Positions 9,225-15,687 of a stretch of DNA of 47,245 nucleotides are shown one piece after another. The notes under the pieces were generated by a model. The model was not told the DNA's origin, made no database searches, and was given only the letters and a program-made list of their open reading frames with translations. The first letter of the stretch is position 1. Every line of letters starts with the position of its first letter. The position numbers and the translations under genes are program-made. Source of the DNA: a bacterium BMS3Bbin05. GTDB taxonomy: Bacteria; Nitrospirota; Thermodesulfovibrionia; Thermodesulfovibrionales; BMS3Bbin05. Where the stretch lies: NCBI GenBank assembly GCA_002897855.1, contig BDTO01000006.1, positions 1 through 47,245 on the forward strand, written 5' to 3'.

Positions 9225-10423
9225 AATACACCCCACAGGCCGAGCTTATAGATAATGGACAGTATAACACTTGTACCCGCCCCCGCTATGTATACAGGCA
9301 ATCCGATCCTGAGCTCTTTATTCACACCGGACATCCCGGTAAACGTTGTGGAACCGGTAAATTGAAGCGCTATATATGATGCAAGAAGCGGGAAGAACAG
9401 ATACGACACCAATTGAAGGATCAGGCCGTCCACAGGCACTATTGCGAAATAATTCATCGACAAATATATTGACACAATTCCGACGATCCAGCCCTTTACT
9501 GCAAATGACCTGAATGGGATAAAGGGCAACAGAGCAGGCGTAAGGAAAGCACCCGCAATTACTGATACGAGTCCGAGGACGAGGAATGGGAACCCGCCTG
9601 CAAAGGCATCTTTAAATAAAATACCCGAAGGCTGGGCACCGAATATAAGGAGCACCGCAAGCGCGTACCACGGATAATATTTCTTCATGGCCGGATTGAT
9701 CTCCATTGGTGTCAGAGCCATCCTGTCCCACAAGGTAAACCTGATTATCCGCATCCCTTTCGATTTCTTATACCCCGAATTAACATATTCCGGAATATCC
9801 TTCGCGTATACCGGGCCGAAATATACCCTGAAGCCCGTTCTCTCCCTCACGTTTTTTGCGTTCACTCCTACAGCACCTAACTGTGGAACGATAAGCCTTC
9901 TGTGCTCTACCACTTTATCAAGCTGCGTTTGGGAGATACGGTTAACGAGTTCCTCCGTTCCGAAAGTCCCCTTCCCTGCGGCGCACCATACATTTATGCC
10001 TTTTGTGTCAAGCACGAGTATCCATGCATTCATTTCCTTTAAGGAATTCCGGAGTTTATCGAAACTCAGTTTATAGTTTGCACTGACAAATACGCCGGAA
10101 TCCTTATCCGGGGAACCCACTGCATAGAGACCGGGAGGAACGGAGTATTTCATACGGAAGGCACTGATCCTGCTTTTTATCCCGCCCCTGCGATCAGACC
10201 ATGACAAACCGGTCTCCACCCTGAAAAAACTACCTGCCGGCGTCTTAATTGTGTCAAGCACCCAGCCGGGTTTATGTTTGAGATCAATTAGTTGAGACTC
10301 TTTTCCAGCAAACTGAAGTGGAATTGCGGTATCACGGCAAGAGGAAGACCGGCAACAGGAATCACCTTCCCCGATGTCATTTCGGGCTTTATTATCTGCC
10401 CGGACTATTCCTGACTCTTTCAT
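9221..10423 (-). CDS. hgcA: HgcA: corrinoid protein of mercury methylation
   Basis: Membrane corrinoid protein that transfers a methyl group to Hg(II), giving methylmercury. The decisive cap-helix motif NVWCAAGKGTFGT is at residues 144-156; Cys147 should be the lower-axial cobalt ligand. A globular corrinoid-binding region spans about 50-240. Five hydrophobic segments follow from about residue 250, the known HgcA topology. At 400 residues it exceeds the roughly 340 of the founding protein because of an N-terminal extension holding CCRSSSC (residues 23-29), a possible extra metal-binding site (inference). AGAGGAAC precedes ATG 10423. It lies 16 bp after hgcC and overlaps hgcB. Confidence 0.97.
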   Translation of the reverse strand: MKESGIVRADNKARNDIGEGDSCCRSSSCRDTAIPLQFAGKESQLIDLKHKPGWVLDTIKTPAGSFFRVETGLSWSDRRGGIKSRISAFRMKYSVPPGLYAVGSPDKDSGVFVSANYKLSFDKLRNSLKEMNAWILVLDTKGINVWCAAGKGTFGTEELVNRISQTQLDKVVEHRRLIVPQLGAVGVNAKNVRERTGFRVYFGPVYAKDIPEYVNSGYKKSKGMRIIRFTLWDRMALTPMEINPAMKKYYPWYALAVLLIFGAQPSGILFKDAFAGGFPFLVLGLVSVIAGAFLTPALLPFIPFRSFAVKGWIVGIVSIYLSMNYFAIVPVDGLILQLVSYLFFPLLASYIALQFTGSTTFTGMSGVNKELRIGLPVYIAGAGTSVILSIIYKLGLWGVL

Positions 10424-10439
10424 CGTATGTTCCTCTGTC

Positions 10440-10715
10440 TTACAGTATATCCTTCATTACAGGAGCAAGCGAGCTCTTCACCATCTCTGCAAGTTCATCC
10501 ACTTTCGTAAGAGTAATACAGCAGAGCCTGCCATCCTTTTCCCAGCTCGTCACGGCAAACTTGTCGCCGGCCCTGATTCCGGCCTTTTCCCGCAAATCCT
10601 TGGGAATAACCATCTGCCCTCTTTCATCAACACTTATAATGGACTCAACCCGGCAACAATTAATCCCCTTTACAGGTAATGGTTTGTTGATATGATTGTC
10701 TTTTTTCTTTGCCAT
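10440..10715 (-). CDS. hgcC: AbrB/MazE-fold protein associated with HgcAB
   Basis: A 91-residue protein with an AbrB/SpoVT swapped-hairpin DNA-binding core (SIISVDERGQMVIPKDLREK, then AGIRAGDKFAVT). A C-terminal helical tail follows. I recall a protein family named as HgcAB-associated that has this fold and position, so I use hgcC with reservation. It is the first gene of the hgc operon, 16 bp upstream of hgcA. Its start is about 23 bp from a perfect palindrome over the promoter, so an autoregulatory role is plausible. It contains one Cys in GINCCR-type context near the N terminus and RLCCIT in the tail, which could sense metal or redox state (inference). Confidence 0.8.
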   Translation of the reverse strand: MAKKKDNHINKPLPVKGINCCRVESIISVDERGQMVIPKDLREKAGIRAGDKFAVTSWEKDGRLCCITLTKVDELAEMVKSSLAPVMKDIL

Positions 10716-10738
10716 AACATTTTTAAAAACATAAAAAT

Positions 10739-10772
10739 ATCAGATATATCAGAATATTCTGATATATCTGAT
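10739..10772. promoter_or_regulatory. 34-bp perfect palindromic operator of hgc
   Basis: A perfect inverted repeat centred at 10755/10756. It contains four ATCAG/CTGAT units at 10739, 10748, 10759 and 10768, spaced 9, 11 and 9 bp, about one per helical turn. It starts inside the -10 box of the hgc promoter and covers the expected transcription start, so a bound protein should block transcription. AT-rich ArsR/SmtB-type and AbrB/MazE-type operators both look like this. No ArsR gene is in the window; HgcC is the local candidate. Confidence 0.85.
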
Positions 10773-10799
10773 TATACGTAGTATCTGTAATTATGTCAA
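10771..10799 (-). promoter_or_regulatory. Consensus sigma70 promoter of hgcCAB
   Basis: On the minus strand TTGACA (10799-10794) and TATAAT (10776-10771) are separated by exactly 17 bp, the full vegetative consensus. A promoter this strong is usually kept in check by a repressor, which fits the palindrome beginning at its -10 box. The leader to the hgcC ATG would be roughly 45-50 nt. Confidence 0.85.
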
Positions 10800-10977
10800 G
10801 CGCTGACATTATGAAACAGCGATTCCGCAACTTTTCCCTGAAATTACTGTAGAGGAGTGATCGGGAGATGTTTTTAATGGGATCAGATTCGCTTGAGGTA
10901 ATTCCGGTTTGCTAAAGATAAGAAATGCTGGAAAAAGATAGAGTGATTGGGCGCAGCTTTCCACTGAAAAGCAAATT

Positions 10978-11053
<76 letters not shown>

Positions 11054-11130
11054 GTAACAACTCAATATATTAAGGAAAAACTATGATTACAATAACATTT
11101 ACAGTGTGTTTTGTGTCAAGATAAATGCAA

Positions 11131-11160
11131 TTGACAGATAATTATGTCATTTCTTATACT
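11131..11160 (+). promoter_or_regulatory. Sigma70 promoter of the aldolase/dehydrogenase pair
   Basis: TTGACA at 11131-11136 and TATACT at 11155-11160 with an 18-bp spacer, about 120 bp upstream of the aldolase start. No competing promoter is evident in this 226-bp gap. Confidence 0.65.
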
Positions 11161-11279
11161 TTCGAAGTGACAATAGTCCGGTTATGGGGGAATTTTTTCT
11201 TATCGCATATCTTAATAGACAGGATACTGTTCTTATTGGTTCCGGTTAATTACAAATATCACCCAAGGAGGAAACATCC

Positions 11280-12053
11280 ATGGATTTTGGCATGAAAAAC
11301 AGATTGTCGAGGATTTTTAATCCAAGGACGGGCAAGACCGTCATGCTTGCCGTTGATCACGGCTACTTTCAGGGGCCGACAACCGGTCTGAGGAACCTGG
11401 GAGAAACTGTTTCTCCGCTGGTAAGGCATACTGACTGCCTGTTTATTACAAGGGGAATGGCAAGAAACTGCATAAGACCGGAATCGGCTACATCAATATG
11501 TCTCAGGGTATCAGGTGGGCCCAGCATACTCGGTGAATTGTCCAATGAGGACATAACCACATCCATGGAAGAAGCGATAAGGCTGAATGCGTCCGGAGTC
11601 GGGATGTCTATCTTCGTCGGTGCAGGCAACGAAGACCGCACAATCTCGAATCTCGGGAGGCTCGTCGATGAGGCGGAGAGATACGGGATCCCGGTACTGG
11701 CCATTACTGCCGTTGGCAAGGAAATGGGCAGGAATACCAGGTATCTCGGACTTGCATGCAGGATTGCCGCAGAAATCGGTGCCCGCTTTGTAAAGACTTA
11801 TTACTGCGATGATTTTTATAAGGTTGTTGAAGGGTGTCCTGTTCCCATTGTAATGGCAGGAGGCAAGAAGATACCGGAGATGGAGGCCCTTAAAATGACG
11901 GAAAATGCAATAAAGGAAGGCGCCTCCGGGGTAGATATGGGAAGAAACATCTTTCAGAGCGATAAACCCGTCGGCATGATAAAGGCCGTGCGGGCGATTG
12001 TTCATAAAGGAGCATCTGCAGAGGAGGCATTTGAAATATATTCAAAGGCCTGA
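11280..12053 (+). CDS. DhnA/LsrF-type class I aldolase
   Basis: A 257-residue TIM-barrel aldolase of the DhnA family, which includes archaeal-type class I fructose-bisphosphate aldolase, LsrF thiolase and ADH synthase. Visible family features are MLAVDHGYFQGPTTGL at strand 1, the Schiff-base lysine region ARFVKTYYCDDF, PIVMAGGKKIPEMEAL, and the phosphate-binding GASGVDMGRNIFQ. The start has an AAGGAGG site. The dehydrogenase follows after 7 bp, so the two probably act in sequence on a phosphorylated sugar or keto acid. The sequence does not separate an FBP aldolase from an LsrF-like or ADH synthase function. No quinate/shikimate genes are nearby to support ADH synthase. Confidence 0.8.
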   Translation: MDFGMKNRLSRIFNPRTGKTVMLAVDHGYFQGPTTGLRNLGETVSPLVRHTDCLFITRGMARNCIRPESATSICLRVSGGPSILGELSNEDITTSMEEAIRLNASGVGMSIFVGAGNEDRTISNLGRLVDEAERYGIPVLAITAVGKEMGRNTRYLGLACRIAAEIGARFVKTYYCDDFYKVVEGCPVPIVMAGGKKIPEMEALKMTENAIKEGASGVDMGRNIFQSDKPVGMIKAVRAIVHKGASAEEAFEIYSKA

Positions 12054-12060
12054 ATACCGA

Positions 12061-13074
12061 ATGAAAACAGCAGTATATTACCGCAATGACGATATAAGAA
12101 TAGAGGAACGCCCAAGGCCTGAAATAAATGATGGTGAGATTCTGGTAAGGATGATGGCGTGCGGGATATGCGGCACGGATGTCATGGAATGGTACAGGCT
12201 TCAAAAGGCCCCACGGGTACTTGGCCATGAGATGGCGGGTGTTATTGCCGGGGTCGGCAGGGATGTAAAAGGACTGAAAAAGGGAGACAGGGTATTCGTC
12301 TCGCACCACGTTCCCTGTTTCAATTGCCATTATTGCAATAATGGCAACTACACTGCTTGCGATTCACTTCACAGGGGGAACTACGATCCCGGAGGATTCT
12401 CTGAATATATAAGTGTGCCTGAGGAGAATGTCAGATACGGAACATTTATTCTTCCTGATGACATGACCTTTGAAGATGCGGTAATGATAGAGCCGCTGGG
12501 GTGCGCAATTGCCGGGCAAAAGCGGCTTGGAGTGAAAGCGGGTGATACAGTACTGATCATTGGCTCCGGCATTTCCGGGCTTTTACACATCCATTTATCC
12601 AAACTGAAAGGGGCCAGGGTCATAGCAACCGATATTAATGATTACAGGCTGAAGAAAGCGGCTGAATTCGGCGCAGATTACGTAATTAATGCAGCTTCGT
12701 ACTCTCCGGACGAACTGACAAGGATCAATAACGGACATCCGGCGGAAAAAGTCATTGTATGCACGGGCGCAGCCAGGGCAGTTCAGGACGCATTTTTATC
12801 CGTGGACAGGAGGGGAACGCTCCTTTTTTTTGCAGTGCCCGGAAAAGATATAACCATTCCTTCAGTGAGATTCTGGCGTGAGGAGGTATCGCTCAGCTTT
12901 TCTTATGGGGCCGCCCCCGTTGATCTCAGGGAGGCTGTTGAGCTTATCAGCAGCAAAGAGGTGGAAACAGGCAGGATGATAACGCACACGGTTGCGCTTA
13001 CCGATATCCGGAAAGGGTTCGATCTCGTCTCGGAAGCCGGGGACTCGCTGAAGATTGTGGTAATACCTGACTAA
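12061..13074 (+). CDS. Zinc-dependent medium-chain alcohol/sugar dehydrogenase
   Basis: A 337-residue MDR-family oxidoreductase. The catalytic zinc site is in ACGICGTDVMEW and GHEMAG, and the structural zinc cysteines are in CFNCHYCNNGNYTAC. The NAD(P)-binding loop is VLIIGSGISGLLHI. It resembles threonine, sorbitol or L-gulonate-type dehydrogenases; the substrate is unknown. ATG 12061 was chosen because it gives the family N terminus MKTAVYYRNDDI and lies 7 bp after the aldolase stop; an upstream in-frame start would overlap the aldolase by more than 50 bp. It converges with the LysR gene 13 bp later without a terminator. Confidence 0.88.
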   Translation: MKTAVYYRNDDIRIEERPRPEINDGEILVRMMACGICGTDVMEWYRLQKAPRVLGHEMAGVIAGVGRDVKGLKKGDRVFVSHHVPCFNCHYCNNGNYTACDSLHRGNYDPGGFSEYISVPEENVRYGTFILPDDMTFEDAVMIEPLGCAIAGQKRLGVKAGDTVLIIGSGISGLLHIHLSKLKGARVIATDINDYRLKKAAEFGADYVINAASYSPDELTRINNGHPAEKVIVCTGAARAVQDAFLSVDRRGTLLFFAVPGKDITIPSVRFWREEVSLSFSYGAAPVDLREAVELISSKEVETGRMITHTVALTDIRKGFDLVSEAGDSLKIVVIPD

Positions 13075-13087
13075 GTGACATGTGATT

Positions 13088-13978
13088 TCAGTTATCCCCA
13101 TGCTGAAGAATATATCTGTAAAATTCATTATAATGATTGGGCAGGGAGCGTCTCTTATGCTTTACAAGATGGAAATACCTCTTCATCTTGAGATCTTTTA
13201 TATGTATTTGCTTCAGTGACTTGTTTTTTAATTCATCTTTAACAGCAATTCTGGACAGTATCGAAACCCCGAGACCCACCTTTATCGCCTGCTTGACGGA
13301 ATCAGTTGAACCGAGATAAGCAACCACTTCAAGGTTATTTGTGCCGATACCTTTCTTCCGCAGGAACTCCTCCATCGTCTTGCGTGTGCCGGATCCCTTT
13401 TCTCTCAGGATGAAAGGTATCTCACGCAGTTCCCTGAAATCAAGTGTTCTTTTCTTCACGAGATTGGGAGGCGCAGCCATAATGAGTTCATCTTCAATGA
13501 ATGGACGGTAATCAAGCTTGCCTGTCTCCATGATAGCGCCAACCACTCCAAGCTGAATCTCATGGTGTAATACCATATCGGTTATCTTCTTTGAATCCTC
13601 GATCAATATCTCAAATGACACTTCAGGAAAGCGTTTCTTGAAATCCGCAGCTATTGCCGGGAGTATATATGTTCCGGGGATAGTGCTGGCGCCTATTATA
13701 ATCTCCCCCTTTACATTGTTGCCGGCTTTTGTGACCTCATCTTTCAGTTCGCCGATATTTTCGATTATCTGCAGTGCGTGGGGGAAAATGACCTCAGCTT
13801 CTTTTGTGGGTACAATGGAGCGCCCGAGCCGGTCAAAGAGTATGCAACCGAGTTCGTGCTCAAGGTTCTTGATGTGCTCACTTATTGTCGGCTGACTTAT
13901 ATGAAGCTGCTCTGAGGCCCTGGAGAAACTCCTGTTTTTATAAACTGCTGCAAATATTTTCAGATGATGGATATCCAT
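13088..13978 (-). CDS. LysR-family regulator, selenium-metabolism-associated type
   Basis: A 296-residue LysR regulator. The N-terminal winged helix-turn-helix is MDIHHLKIFAAVYKNRSFSRASEQL through HISQPTISEHIKNLE; the type 2 periplasmic-binding effector domain runs from about residue 90. The sequence type, with GASTIPGTYILPAIAADFKKRFPEV, matches what I recall of regulators annotated as selenium metabolism-associated. Neighbours support that: a Sec-like tRNA and a YedE selenium-transporter-type gene lie within 3 kb. ATG 13978 follows GGAGGAGATAAT; an earlier ATG at 14005 lacks a site. It is divergent from the small ORF/tRNA unit and shares ATCGG-containing operator DNA with it. Confidence 0.85.
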   Translation of the reverse strand: MDIHHLKIFAAVYKNRSFSRASEQLHISQPTISEHIKNLEHELGCILFDRLGRSIVPTKEAEVIFPHALQIIENIGELKDEVTKAGNNVKGEIIIGASTIPGTYILPAIAADFKKRFPEVSFEILIEDSKKITDMVLHHEIQLGVVGAIMETGKLDYRPFIEDELIMAAPPNLVKKRTLDFRELREIPFILREKGSGTRKTMEEFLRKKGIGTNNLEVVAYLGSTDSVKQAIKVGLGVSILSRIAVKDELKNKSLKQIHIKDLKMKRYFHLVKHKRRSLPNHYNEFYRYILQHGDN

Positions 13979-14052
13979 ATTATCTCCTCCGTGTTGATAC
14001 TGCAATCAGGACTTTATCTTCATAGCCGGATTCTATTGATAGTTTATCCATA

Positions 14053-14107
14053 ATCGGTAGATATTATCTATTAGACATATCGGTTTAACCGATTATATAA
14101 TCCCGAT
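14053..14107. promoter_or_regulatory. LysR-type operator and divergent promoter
   Basis: The LysR/small-ORF intergenic region holds ATCGG at 14053, the palindrome TAGATATTATCTA at 14058-14070, ATCGG-N5-CCGAT at 14079-14093, and a further CCGAT at 14103-14107. A TATAAT -10 box for the plus strand sits at 14096-14101, but the nearest -35 (TAGACA, 18 bp away) is poor, as expected for an activator-dependent promoter. This would drive the 35-codon ORF and the Sec-like tRNA under LysR control (inference). Confidence 0.6.
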
Positions 14108-14158
14108 AATAACATATCTTGAAATTTTTTAAAATCTTTACATACAGAAGGAGTTATC

Positions 14159-14266
14159 TTGCCTTCAGGAAGTTCATGCGGCCGGTGTACAAAGAAAGAT
14201 ACCGGACGCTCTTTGCGGACGGGTAAGGCACGGGATAACCGGTCGAAGAATAAGGTTTATCTTTAA
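14159..14266 (+). CDS. 35-residue Cys-containing basic peptide
   Basis: An unrecognised small ORF starting at TTG 14159, five bases after AAGGAG, ending TAA at 14264-14266. It encodes a peptide with an N-terminal SGSSCGRCTKK stretch and a Lys/Arg-rich tail ending KVYL. The two Cys form a CGRC pair, Cys7 on codon TGC and Cys10 on TGT. It lies 39 bp upstream of the Sec-like tRNA, probably on the same transcript. A hairpin begins within the TGC codon. It could be a redox or metal-binding micropeptide, a leader peptide, or a chance ORF. The good ribosome site and placement favour translation, but codon statistics are not decisive at this length. Confidence 0.45.
   Translation: MPSGSSCGRCTKKDTGRSLRTGKARDNRSKNKVYL
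14178..14209 (+). promoter_or_regulatory. Hairpin at the first Cys codon of the small ORF
   Basis: Pairs are 14178-80 with 14207-09 and 14182-88 with 14199-14205, with one mismatch (G14181/A14206) and one G-U pair. The loop is ACAAAGAAAG. The stem starts inside the TGC codon at 14177-14179. Bacterial SECIS elements also begin at or just after the recoded codon, but their apical loop is usually farther away and carries a GG or GU. This hairpin lacks that, so SECIS function is speculative. Confidence 0.4.
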
Positions 14267-14305
14267 CTGGTCATTCCTCATGCATCACTCGCGACTGTTT
14301 TCTTA

Positions 14306-14407
14306 GAGGGGCAAGGGGCCGGAGCCCCGGCCGGTCTGCAAAACCGGTGCAGGAATAAATGCCTTAGAGGCATTTCCGGTGGGTTCGACTCCCACTGTCT
14401 CTCTCCA
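14306..14407 (+). tRNA. Selenocysteine-type tRNA with Cys anticodon GCA
   Basis: An unusual 102-nt tRNA including encoded CCA. The acceptor stem has 8 bp (GAGGGGCA 14306-14313 with TGTCTCTC 14396-14403, two G-U pairs). The T stem has 5 bp (GTGGG/CCCAC) around TTCGACT. This 8+5 branch is the bacterial tRNA-Sec hallmark. The D arm is GGGGC-CGGA-GCCCC, a long stem with a tetraloop. The variable arm at 14352-14377 forms about 9 bp with a small bulge, also Sec-like. The anticodon stem-loop is CCGGT-CTGCAAA-ACCGG, so the anticodon at 14338-14340 is GCA; canonical tRNA-Sec loops read CTTCAAA, one base different. Discriminator U14404 is a cysteine identity base, whereas tRNA-Sec has G. It is either a Sec-mimicking tRNA-Cys or a tRNA-Sec recoded to UGY codons; U73 favours the first. 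Confidence 0.88.
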
Positions 14408-14451
14408 TCAATTTGCTTACATCCGTTTCTTTTCTGATAATATACTTATGC

Positions 14452-15084
14452 ATGAGAAATCCATTGATTGAGATTTACGATATACTTCTTGATTTTTTCG
14501 GCCCCCAGGACTGGTGGCCCGGTGATACACCTTTTGAAGTAATGATCGGGGCGATACTGACACAGAACACCAACTGGGGAAATGTGCAAAAAGCTGTTAG
14601 AAATCTAATGCATGCCGGGGCATTAACACCTCATGCTATATATAAAATGGAAAACGAACGGCTTTCAGAACTGATACGGCCGGCAGGGTATTATAATATC
14701 AAGGCCAAAAGACTTAAATCCTTTGTCGAATTTTTTATGGAGAAATATTCCGGCCGGACAGACAAAATAAGAGAGACCGACATGACTTCCTTAAGGGAAT
14801 ATCTTCTCGGAGTAAATGGAATAGGGCCCGAGACAGCCGACTCGATTCTTCTTTATGCCCTCGAAAAACCGGTCTTTGTAATAGACACCTATACAAAAAG
14901 GATACTCTCAAGACACGGGATCATGGATTCATCGGAATCATATGACAGTTTTCAGGAGCTTTTTCATGAATCACTTCCCGCAAAAGTTCCATTATTCAAT
15001 GAATATCATGCACTTCTGGTAAAGACCGGGAAGGAATTCTGCAGGCCAAAACCGCATTGTCACGGTTGTCCGCTGAAACGATAG
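14452..15084 (+). CDS. Endonuclease III-like HhH-GPD DNA glycosylase
   Basis: A 210-residue base-excision repair protein. The helix-hairpin-helix region is LLGVNGIGPETADSILLYAL, followed by the catalytic Asp in VFVIDTYTKRIL. Four C-terminal Cys (FCRPKPHCHGCPL plus the preceding Cys) are compatible with a 4Fe-4S cluster. The N-terminal WWPGDTPFEVMIGAILTQNTNW is typical of the endonuclease III-like branch distinct from Nth and MutY. In place of the lysine of bifunctional Nth the motif lacks a clear Lys, so it may be a monofunctional glycosylase. It starts 44 bp after the Sec-like tRNA with no clear ribosome site, so it may share that transcript. Confidence 0.85.
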   Translation: MRNPLIEIYDILLDFFGPQDWWPGDTPFEVMIGAILTQNTNWGNVQKAVRNLMHAGALTPHAIYKMENERLSELIRPAGYYNIKAKRLKSFVEFFMEKYSGRTDKIRETDMTSLREYLLGVNGIGPETADSILLYALEKPVFVIDTYTKRILSRHGIMDSSESYDSFQELFHESLPAKVPLFNEYHALLVKTGKEFCRPKPHCHGCPLKR

Positions 15085-15153
15085 AATCTTTATGAATTCA
15101 TATATAATACAAGACATGCCTCAGCCAAAAGTCATAAGTGCATGGAAAAGAAT

Positions 15154-15687
15154 TTATTTAAACTCTTTATGCATTTCAATGACATCATTTATAAGCCCTT
15201 CAAGCAACTTTTCGACAGGGATAAGCACTTCCCTGCCGCTATTGTCGTTCCAGATAAGCCGCCTGTAAGAAAGATATATTTTTTTGGGATGACCAGGCAA
15301 TGTATAGACCATAATCTGATAGGGACAGAAGGCGAGGAAATGAGGATTCCGCTCAAGCATATCGCGTGAAATAATGGCGCTGCAGAACTCCATAATATTT
15401 GCTTTTCCGTAAATTTTCTTTGTCCTGCCGAGGACCTCTCCCGTCCGCTCAAGCATTTCTCCGACATGAGAAATGCTTGAGATTACGAGTCCTCTGTCAT
15501 TTAATGCCGTCTTCAGGTCGTTCCAGACTTCATCATAATTTCCCTTTACCGTGTATATAACCACCGGTATTTTATTGCCGTTTGTCATTTTCTGCCCGGG
15601 CAGTTGTTGTGCAAACAGAGGCTGAACCACTGCAAGGCAGATTACGGCAATTGTGAATTTAATCACATGGCTGTGTAATGTCATCAT
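15154..15687 (-). CDS. DUF302 family exported protein
   Basis: A 177-residue protein with a signal peptide (MMTLHSHVIKFTIAVICLAV through LFAQQ) and a DUF302 domain in the mature part (VIYTVKGNYDEVWNDLKTAL ... PYQIMVYTLPGHPKKIYLSYRR). DUF302 proteins are often encoded in sulfur-related gene clusters, but their biochemical role is not settled. ATG 15687 overlaps the TGA of the YedE gene by 4 bp, so the two are translationally coupled and this protein may be an accessory of the transporter. Upstream in-frame ATGs would lie within yedE and destroy the signal peptide. Confidence 0.8.
   Translation of the reverse strand: MMTLHSHVIKFTIAVICLAVVQPLFAQQLPGQKMTNGNKIPVVIYTVKGNYDEVWNDLKTALNDRGLVISSISHVGEMLERTGEVLGRTKKIYGKANIMEFCSAIISRDMLERNPHFLAFCPYQIMVYTLPGHPKKIYLSYRRLIWNDNSGREVLIPVEKLLEGLINDVIEMHKEFK

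Noticed and set aside
14306-14407. Reading the tRNA as an ordinary tRNA-Cys or as a standard tRNA-Sec
   Set aside because: An ordinary tRNA-Cys has a 7/5 branch and short variable loop; a standard tRNA-Sec has UCA and G73. The sequence has neither set, so I report it as a hybrid type.
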